From positions 1 through 10,297 of the forward strand of contig JAOZSN010000108.1 of NCBI GenBank assembly GCA_029939635.1: 10,297 nt of DNA. Reading direction: 5' to 3'. Under the pieces are notes generated by a model. That model was not told the DNA's origin. It ran no database searches and saw nothing but the letters and a program-made list of their open reading frames with translations. The stretch's first letter is position 1. Each line of letters starts with the position of its first letter. The position numbers were made by a program, and so were the translations under genes. This DNA is from Deltaproteobacteria bacterium (GTDB lineage: Bacteria > Desulfobacterota > Desulfobulbia > Desulfobulbales > SURF-16). Below are positions 5,633-10,297 of this stretch, piece after piece.

Positions 5633-6325
5633 ATGGCAGCAAAGATGATTATGGTTCTGGCCACCAGAAATCAGGGGAAACTTGCTGAGTTTCAGGAGTT
5701 ATTAAAGGATTTTGATGTTGATCTGCGTAGTCTGGCTGATTTTGGCCCGACCCCGGAGGCGGTAGAGGATGGCGAGACCTTTGATGATAATGCCTATAAA
5801 AAGGCATCATTCACTGCCAAGGTGCTTGGCTTGCCCTGCATTGCCGATGATTCTGGCCTGACTGTGGAGGCCCTGGATGGTCGCCCTGGTGTCTATTCAG
5901 CGCGCTATGCCGGTGATAATGCCACCGACGCTGATAATATTGATAAGCTGCTTGCTGAGATGGATGGCCAGCAGAACCGCAAGGCTGCCTTTGAATGTGT
6001 CATCTCCATTGCCGTGGCCTCAGGTCCGGCCTTGACCTATGAAGGGCGTTGTGAGGGAGAGATTACCACCGAGCGCCAGGGAGAAGGAGGCTTCGGTTAT
6101 GATCCCGTATTCTTTTCGCCTGAATTGGGCAAATCTTTTGCCCAAGCCAATATGACAGAAAAAAACTCGGTGAGTCATCGTGGTAAGGCCCTGGCCGAGG
6201 TTGGTCAGGAGTTTGGAAAGATATTAAAGTGGTTGGAGCAGCGACTTTTTGAAGAAAAGGAGCCTAAGCCCGATCATGAGGAGTTCGAGCATAACGACTG
6301 GTCAGAGCCATATATGGTTAAATAA
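5633..6325 (+). CDS. rdgB: RdgB/HAM1 family dITP/XTP pyrophosphatase
   Basis: This enzyme hydrolyses non-canonical purine triphosphates (dITP, ITP, XTP) to monophosphates plus pyrophosphate, keeping deaminated bases out of nucleic acids in the cytoplasm. Family motifs appear in order: TRNQGK (11-16), FDDNAYKKA (50-58), ADDSGL with its catalytic acids (71-76), SARYAG (89-94), GFGYDPVF (153-160) and SHRGKA (181-186). The length is 230 residues against about 200 for most members; the excess is an acidic, charged tail after about 206. I kept the first Met because GTGAGGA lies about 10 nt before it; Met5 is a possible alternative. It follows bzaF on the same strand after a 144-nt spacer containing a repeat hairpin. 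It may have its own promoter, and no functional link with bzaF is evident. Confidence 0.95.
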   Translation: MAAKMIMVLATRNQGKLAEFQELLKDFDVDLRSLADFGPTPEAVEDGETFDDNAYKKASFTAKVLGLPCIADDSGLTVEALDGRPGVYSARYAGDNATDADNIDKLLAEMDGQQNRKAAFECVISIAVASGPALTYEGRCEGEITTERQGEGGFGYDPVFFSPELGKSFAQANMTEKNSVSHRGKALAEVGQEFGKILKWLEQRLFEEKEPKPDHEEFEHNDWSEPYMVK

Positions 6326-6453
6326 AAAGCGAATGGCGAATAGCGAACCGCAGAATGACGAATTTCGAAGGAAGGTATTTATCTAAATTAGACAATATCA
6401 TTCCTTCTGTGGTTCGACATTCATTACTCGATATTCTGCGGTTCGTAGCTTTT
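6325..6453. repeat. Heptamer island C: stop-to-stop fold-back between convergent genes
   Basis: The island fills the whole spacer between the rdgB stop (6323-6325) and the pilZ stop (6453-6455). Left-arm heptamers are GCGAATG, GCGAATA, GCGAACC, GCAGAAT, GACGAAT, TTCGAAG (6329-6370). The right arm carries the complementary family (GGTTCGA, CATTCAT, TACTCGA, TATTCTG, CGGTTCG). Nested stems are AAAAGC (6325-6330) with GCTTTT (6448-6453), a perfect 13-bp CGAACCGCAGAAT (6344-6356) with 6433-6445, GAAGGAA (6367-6373) with TTCCTTC (6401-6407), GGTATT with AATATC, and TCTAA with TTAGA around A6387. Unpaired stretches differ between the arms (13 against 2 nt outside the 13-bp stem, 10 against 25 nt inside it), as if heptamers had been gained or lost. 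It might act as a two-way terminator. Confidence 0.8.
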
Positions 6454-6809
6454 CAGTCATTAAACCCCACTCGTTCAATCAAACGGCGGATGACCTTGCG
6501 TTCTTCCAGGCCGAGGCGGGGTACTTCAAAACCGGTATCGTAGAAATCTGGGTTCACGTCGTTGGCTGACCAGACGCTCTTGGCCTCAAAGACAAGCTCT
6601 TTTTTAGAGTAGAAATCATCGGGGAGACGCAGGCGTAAGGTCCGTGTCTGGTTCTTGGGAATCGGCTCTTTACTGACAATCTTACAGCCGCGTGTGGTGA
6701 TATCCACCAGGTTGCCCACCACCTCGTCTGTGTCAGCATCGTGCACCTCAAGGTAATAGATGAGGTGCCGTCTTTTCATGATCCGTGTTTCATCATCTTC
6801 TATTTTCAT
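6453..6809 (-). CDS. PilZ-domain protein, c-di-GMP-receptor-like
   Basis: The product has 118 residues, so it is essentially a single PilZ domain. PilZ proteins bind cyclic di-GMP and pass the signal to motility, polysaccharide or other targets. The N-terminal motif reads KRRHLIYYL (12-20), and the second motif is DITTRG (36-41), a DxTxxG version of the usual DxSxxG. The usual RxxxR is only partly met: R9 and R13 have that spacing, but R13-R14 look like the RR of the family consensus, and the second Arg would then be missing. Nucleotide binding is therefore plausible but not certain. GGGGAG lies 8 nt before ATG 6809. It is the last gene of a minus-strand run, 69 nt downstream of cmk, and its stop codon touches a repeat hairpin. 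The target is unknown. Confidence 0.8.
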   Translation of the reverse strand: MKIEDDETRIMKRRHLIYYLEVHDADTDEVVGNLVDITTRGCKIVSKEPIPKNQTRTLRLRLPDDFYSKKELVFEAKSVWSANDVNPDFYDTGFEVPRLGLEERKVIRRLIERVGFND

Positions 6810-6878
6810 GCTGACATCTCCCCACTGAGATCTAATTATTCATGAGACCGTGTTTATGAAACTATGATGGACTGCTTT

Positions 6879-7538
6879 TTATTTTTTTGCAAGCTGATCT
6901 ACTATAAATTTTACGACATTTTCAGCACTGATCTGTGACGAATCAATGGTGATGGCATCTGAGGCAGCTTTTAACGGGGCAATATCGCGGCTGGCATCGG
7001 CATGATCTCGCTGTTCGATTTGAGCCAGAATCTCTCGCTCATCTGCCTTTTCCCCTTTTTCCTGTAACTGCAGGGTACGTCGTTTGGCCCGTTCATGGGC
7101 CGAGGCATCAAGGAAAAATTTATGGGGGGCATTGCTAAATACCACTGTACCCATGTCTCGTCCTTCCGCCACAATGCGACCTTTAGCGCCAATCTGCCGT
7201 TGCAGTTCGGTGAGTTTCTGGCGCACCTGCGGCAGGGCTGAGACGCGAGAGGCAACCATACCCATTTCTGCGCTACGAATGGCACTACTCACATCCTGGC
7301 CATTAACAATTACCTTGGCATCATCGTCTCCAGGAGTCATCTCTAGCTGGATAGTGGCCAACATGGTCTTGACTTCTTCCTCATTGGTCAAGTCAACATT
7401 ATCTGCCTGGGCTTGCCAGCCCACGGCACGATACATGGCACCGGTGTCAAGGTAGGTGTAGCCCAGTTGCTGGGCCAGTATACGGCTTACGGTGGATTTG
7501 CCGCCACCAGAGGGGCCGTCGATGGTGATAATGGTCAT
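6879..7538 (-). CDS. cmk: Cytidylate kinase (CMP/dCMP kinase)
   Basis: This 219-residue enzyme phosphorylates CMP and dCMP with ATP in pyrimidine nucleotide metabolism. The P-loop GPSGGGKST is at 8-16, the DTGAMYRA substrate-binding stretch follows, GRDMGTVVF is the conserved CMP-binding segment, and EQRDHADASRD corresponds to the lid-side RD motifs. Length and order fit the bacterial family. I start at ATG 7538 (MTIITIDGPSG), the usual N-terminus, with AAGG about 9 nt upstream. The open frame continues upstream to 7583, but those 15 codons come from heptamer island D and are not family sequence. The gene follows hisC on the minus strand with a 94-nt spacer that is mostly repeat, and it precedes pilZ. 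Confidence 0.96.
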   Translation of the reverse strand: MTIITIDGPSGGGKSTVSRILAQQLGYTYLDTGAMYRAVGWQAQADNVDLTNEEEVKTMLATIQLEMTPGDDDAKVIVNGQDVSSAIRSAEMGMVASRVSALPQVRQKLTELQRQIGAKGRIVAEGRDMGTVVFSNAPHKFFLDASAHERAKRRTLQLQEKGEKADEREILAQIEQRDHADASRDIAPLKAASDAITIDSSQISAENVVKFIVDQLAKK

Positions 7539-7566
7539 AATAAAACCTTGGGTAGTCAGAAGTGCA

Positions 7567-7615
7567 CATTCAGCATTCGACATTTTTTGTTCGATATTCT
7601 ACTGTTCGTTGTTAC
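7567..7615. repeat. Heptamer island D: seven tandem degenerate heptamers
   Basis: Seven adjacent 7-nt units read CATTCAG, CATTCGA, CATTTTT, TGTTCGA, TATTCTA, CTGTTCG, TTGTTAC. The segment 7576-7609 matches 6413-6446 in the right arm of island C at 28 of 34 positions in the same orientation, so the two are copies of one family. No complementary left arm is obvious, so this looks like a half-element. It sits inside the hisC-cmk spacer, 17 nt after the hisC stop in transcript order. Confidence 0.75.
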
Positions 7616-7632
7616 ATAAGAGGAGAAATCGC

Positions 7633-8733
7633 TTACCCTTTAATTTCCTCTAAGGCCGTGATCAGGGAAGTGATCAGGCGCTCATTTTCTGCTTTGGTCC
7701 CCACTGTGATGCGAATATAGCTGGGGTAGCCATAGGCGCTCATGGGGCGGATAATGACGCCCTGGTGAAGCAGGTTTTCGTAGAGCTCTTTGCCGTCACA
7801 GCCCACATCAACCAGGAAGAAGTTGGTATGGGTGGGAAAGACATGGCAGCCCAGTGCGGTTATTTTTGCACTGAGCCAGGCAATCCCATCCCTGGTCATG
7901 GCCATGGTTTTGTTATAGTGGTCATCATCCTGTACACAGGCCAAGGCACCTACCTGGGCCAGTTCATTAACATTAAAGGGCTGCCGTACACGGTGCAGGT
8001 ATCCCGCTATCTCGCTATTCATGATGCCAAAGCCTACTCGCAGTCCAGCAATGCCATAGGCCTTTGAAAAGGTACGCAGGCCCACCACTGATGTGGAGCC
8101 ATGTATATAGTCGCGGACATCCAGGCGGATGGCAGGGTCAACAAAATCCACATAGGCCTCATCCAAGACCACCACCACGGTCTCTGGTATCTTGGCCAGG
8201 AAGGATTCAAACGTCGGGCGGTCAAAGACGGTGCCGGTGGGATTGTTGGGGTTATCCAGGAAGATGAGGCTGGTTTTGTCCGTCACCTTGGTGGCAATGG
8301 TATCAAGGTCGTGCGCCATATCTTGCAAAGGCACGACGATATTAATGCCATCCCGCGCCTGCACCATAGTCTGGTAGACCAAAAAGGATGGGTGACTGGT
8401 GATTACCTCGCAGCCTGTACTGACAAAGGCTCGTACCAAAAAGTCGATGACCTCGTTGGAGCCGTTACCAAAAACCAGTTCATCCATCTTGACACCCAGC
8501 TTTTCAGCCAGGGCTTGAGCCAGATAATGGCAGGAACCATCTGGATAGCGATGCAGACCAGCTAAACATTGGGCAATGGCTGCCATGGCCTTAGGGGATG
8601 GGCCCAAGGAATTCTCATTGGAGGCCATTTTGATGGAATTGGTCACCCCATACTCACGTTCCAGCTCTTTAAGGGGCTTACCGGGAGGATAGGGGATGAG
8701 GGATTTTATATTGTCGGATATGTGTAGTTTCAT
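7633..8733 (-). CDS. hisC: Histidinol-phosphate aminotransferase
   Basis: This 366-residue fold-type I PLP enzyme converts imidazole acetol phosphate plus glutamate to histidinol phosphate in histidine synthesis. Visible landmarks are YPPGKP near the N-terminus (15-20), the substrate-side SNENSLGPSP (38-47), the phosphate-region GNGSNE (89-94), DNPNNPTG (160-167), DEAY (191-194) and TFSKAYGIAGLRVGF (221-235), in which K224 is the PLP-binding lysine. YIRITVGT near the C-terminus holds the substrate-carboxylate Arg. The start ATG is only 4 nt after the gatA stop and has no clear Shine-Dalgarno site, so translation is probably coupled to gatA. No other his genes are in view. Some members of this group also act on aromatic keto acids, so wider specificity is possible. 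Confidence 0.93.
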   Translation of the reverse strand: MKLHISDNIKSLIPYPPGKPLKELEREYGVTNSIKMASNENSLGPSPKAMAAIAQCLAGLHRYPDGSCHYLAQALAEKLGVKMDELVFGNGSNEVIDFLVRAFVSTGCEVITSHPSFLVYQTMVQARDGINIVVPLQDMAHDLDTIATKVTDKTSLIFLDNPNNPTGTVFDRPTFESFLAKIPETVVVVLDEAYVDFVDPAIRLDVRDYIHGSTSVVGLRTFSKAYGIAGLRVGFGIMNSEIAGYLHRVRQPFNVNELAQVGALACVQDDDHYNKTMAMTRDGIAWLSAKITALGCHVFPTHTNFFLVDVGCDGKELYENLLHQGVIIRPMSAYGYPSYIRITVGTKAENERLITSLITALEEIKG

Positions 8734-8737
8734 TGGC

Positions 8738-10198
8738 TTAGCCCAATGCTGGTTTTTTGTTGGTAATTTCCAGCCGTTGTTCCAGGTTATATGCAGTTTT
8801 TATTAAGGTGGCCTCTTGGAAATGGCCGGCCTGGAGCTGGAGGCCGATGGGCAGGCCAGTGGAGCTGAAACCACAGGGTACTGACATGCCGGGGATGCCA
8901 GCTAGGTTAGCCGGGATGGTCAACAGGTCAGAGAGGTAGACCGAGAGTGGGTCACTGGCCTTCTCGCCAATTTTCCAGGCCGGGATGGGGCTGACAGGGC
9001 TGGCCAAGACATCACACTGGCTAAAGGCCTCTGTATAGTCATTGACGATGAGGGTGCGTACTTGAGACGCCTTTTTATAATAGGCGTCATAATAGCCAGA
9101 GGAGAGGGCATAGGTGCCGATGAGGATACGGCGTTTTACCTCATCACCAAAACCTTCAGAACGGCTGCGCCGATAAAGATCAATAAGGGAATCTGCATCG
9201 CTATTACGGTGGCCGTAGCGTACCCCGTCATACCGTGCCAGGTTGGAGCTTGCTTCGGCCGGAGCAATAATATAATAGGCTGCGACACCATACTCGGTGT
9301 GGGGTAAGGAAACTTCCTTAATTGTTGCTCCTGCCTCCACCAGCAGATCAATACCGTGGCGCACAGCTGTCTCGACCTCGGAGTTTAGGCCAGGCCCAAA
9401 ATATTCCTGGGGGATGCCCACCGTAAGACCGCTTAGGCCATCCTGCAAGGCAGCCAGATAATCTTCACTTTTTTGGGCTGCCGAGGTGGAATCACGGGGA
9501 TCATGGCCACAGATGCCGTTTAACAGTAGGGCTGCGTCGGTGACATCCTTGCTCAAAGGGCCTATCTGGTCCAGGGATGAGGCAAAGGCCAGTAGCCCAA
9601 AGCGGGAAACTCGACCATAGGTTGGTTTTATGCCCACCACACCACAGTGGGAGGCGGGCTGGCGGATGGAGCCACCCGTATCAGAGCCAAGGGAGGCCAA
9701 ACATTCATCAGCCGCCACTGCAGCAGCAGAACCACCGCTGGAGCCACCGCAAATATGGTCTAAGGACCAAGGGTTTTTCGGGGTACCAAAGGCGCAATTC
9801 TCATTGCCAGAACCCATGGCAAATTCATCCATGCTCACCTTGCCAAGGCAGACAGCGCCCTGGGCCTGCAGCTTTTCCATCACAGTGGCATCATAGGGTG
9901 GCGTAAAATTTTCCAGAATGCGGGAACCGGCCGTGGTGGTGAGTCCCTTGGTGCAGATAACATCCTTAATAGCCAGGGGGATACCGCATAAAGGGGCAAC
10001 CTCACCGTCCCGCCGGGCCTGGTCGGCAGCTTCGGCCTGTTGCAAGGCTGGTTCTCTGTTCTGGGTAATATAGGCCTTGACCTGGTCTTCTATCTGGTCA
10101 ATACGGCTAAAAACATCCGTGGTCAGTTCGACACTTGAGATGTCACCCTTGGTCAGCAGGTCACTGGCCTCGTGGATAGTCAGTTGAGATAATTTCAT
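8738..10198 (-). CDS. gatA: Aspartyl/glutamyl-tRNA amidotransferase subunit A
   Basis: GatA is the amidase subunit of GatCAB, which releases ammonia from glutamine so that mischarged Glu-tRNA(Gln) or Asp-tRNA(Asn) can be amidated in the cytoplasm. The 486-residue product has the amidase signature: K78 (IKDV), GGSSGGSAAA at 151-160 with S153, and GSDTGGSIRQ at 171-180 with S177. These are the Lys, cis-Ser and Ser residues of the catalytic triad. Length is normal. The start ATG 10198 gives the usual N-terminus (LTIHEASDLL), and an in-frame TAA lies two codons upstream, so no earlier start is possible. No Shine-Dalgarno sequence precedes it; heptamer island E comes to within 10 nt of the ATG. 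gatC and gatB are not in the window. It heads the minus-strand run gatA-hisC-cmk-pilZ as far as can be seen. Confidence 0.97.
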   Translation of the reverse strand: MKLSQLTIHEASDLLTKGDISSVELTTDVFSRIDQIEDQVKAYITQNREPALQQAEAADQARRDGEVAPLCGIPLAIKDVICTKGLTTTAGSRILENFTPPYDATVMEKLQAQGAVCLGKVSMDEFAMGSGNENCAFGTPKNPWSLDHICGGSSGGSAAAVAADECLASLGSDTGGSIRQPASHCGVVGIKPTYGRVSRFGLLAFASSLDQIGPLSKDVTDAALLLNGICGHDPRDSTSAAQKSEDYLAALQDGLSGLTVGIPQEYFGPGLNSEVETAVRHGIDLLVEAGATIKEVSLPHTEYGVAAYYIIAPAEASSNLARYDGVRYGHRNSDADSLIDLYRRSRSEGFGDEVKRRILIGTYALSSGYYDAYYKKASQVRTLIVNDYTEAFSQCDVLASPVSPIPAWKIGEKASDPLSVYLSDLLTIPANLAGIPGMSVPCGFSSTGLPIGLQLQAGHFQEATLIKTAYNLEQRLEITNKKPALG

Positions 10199-10208
10199 AT
10201 TTTATTTA

Positions 10209-10273
10209 GGAGCCAGAATTCAGGAGTCAGCACAACTGCTTAAGGAGTTTGTTGCTGACTCTTGGCTTCTGTC
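10209..10273. repeat. Heptamer island E: fold-back repeat before gatA
   Basis: Left-arm heptamers are GGAGCCA, GAATTCA, GGAGTCA, GCACAAC (10209-10236). The right arm reads TGCTGAC, TCTTGGC, TTCTGTC, CCCTGTA (10253-10280). The segment 10212-10232 matches the reverse complement of 10253-10273 at 17 of 21 positions, and AACT (10234-10237) can pair with AGTT (10246-10249) in the loop. A run of eight T residues (10284-10291) follows 10 nt later on the plus strand, which is too far for a standard terminator. The element lies in the 5' region of gatA. Confidence 0.75.
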
Positions 10274-10297
10274 CCCTGTATCCTTTTTTTTATTAGT

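Noticed and set aside
7539..7583. Upstream ATG extension of cmk
   Set aside because: The extra 15 codons are translated heptamer repeat; the family N-terminus begins at the ATG at 7538, which has its own AAGG site.
8101..8565. Antisense open frame of 154 codons inside hisC
   Set aside because: It lies opposite conserved hisC motifs, with no ribosome site and no family resemblance.
10212..10291. Intrinsic terminator at island E
   Set aside because: The stem is imperfect and the T-run begins 10 nt after it; the heptamer structure explains the fold better.

Overview
The window looks like chromosomal DNA from a strictly anaerobic deltaproteobacterium (Desulfobacterota, most likely a Desulfobulbales-type sulfate reducer). 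The reasons are a DUF3373-type outer-membrane protein paired with a small periplasmic c-type cytochrome, a stand-alone oxygen-sensitive ThiC/BzaF-type radical enzyme behind a cobalamin riboswitch, a deltaproteobacterial-style PilZ protein, and moderate GC. This taxonomic call is inference from gene content and protein style, not a database match.

Layout. Positions 1-1575 (minus) hold a two-gene unit: a 102-residue monohaem cytochrome c followed 14 nt later by a DUF3373-like beta-barrel protein whose 3' end lies outside the window. A minus-strand terminator-like hairpin (about 1712-1740) separates this unit from a transmembrane methyl-accepting chemotaxis protein (1954-3666, minus). Divergent from it, at about 3881-4121, lie a promoter, a cobalamin riboswitch and an intrinsic terminator, followed by a 437-residue ThiC paralogue (4175-5488, plus). 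I call this gene bzaF, 5-hydroxybenzimidazole synthase: it would make the lower-ligand base of a cobamide from aminoimidazole ribotide and be repressed by the finished cobamide. An RdgB/HAM1 nucleotide-sanitising pyrophosphatase follows (5633-6325, plus). The right half is a minus-strand run in the order gatA (tRNA amidotransferase A), hisC (histidinol-phosphate aminotransferase), cmk (cytidylate kinase), pilZ (c-di-GMP-binding-like protein).

The least expected structure is between the genes. Five intergenic spacers (1801-1951, 5483-5572, 6325-6453, 7567-7615, 10209-10273) are built from degenerate 7-nt units. Four of the five fold back into long imperfect hairpins, and several start or end within a few bases of a stop or start codon. 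Units differ between islands (CAGTTGT, GGTTTAC, GCGAATG/ATTCGAC, GGAGTCA/GAATTCA), but islands three and four share a 34-nt segment with 28 identities. I know of heptanucleotide STRR repeats in cyanobacteria, but I do not know of a described function for a multi-family, fold-back set like this one. It is the best candidate here for something undescribed.

The genes are otherwise mostly housekeeping (translation, histidine, nucleotide metabolism). The linked stories are cobamide feedback control of bzaF, and envelope or extracellular electron-transfer potential of the cytochrome-porin pair.
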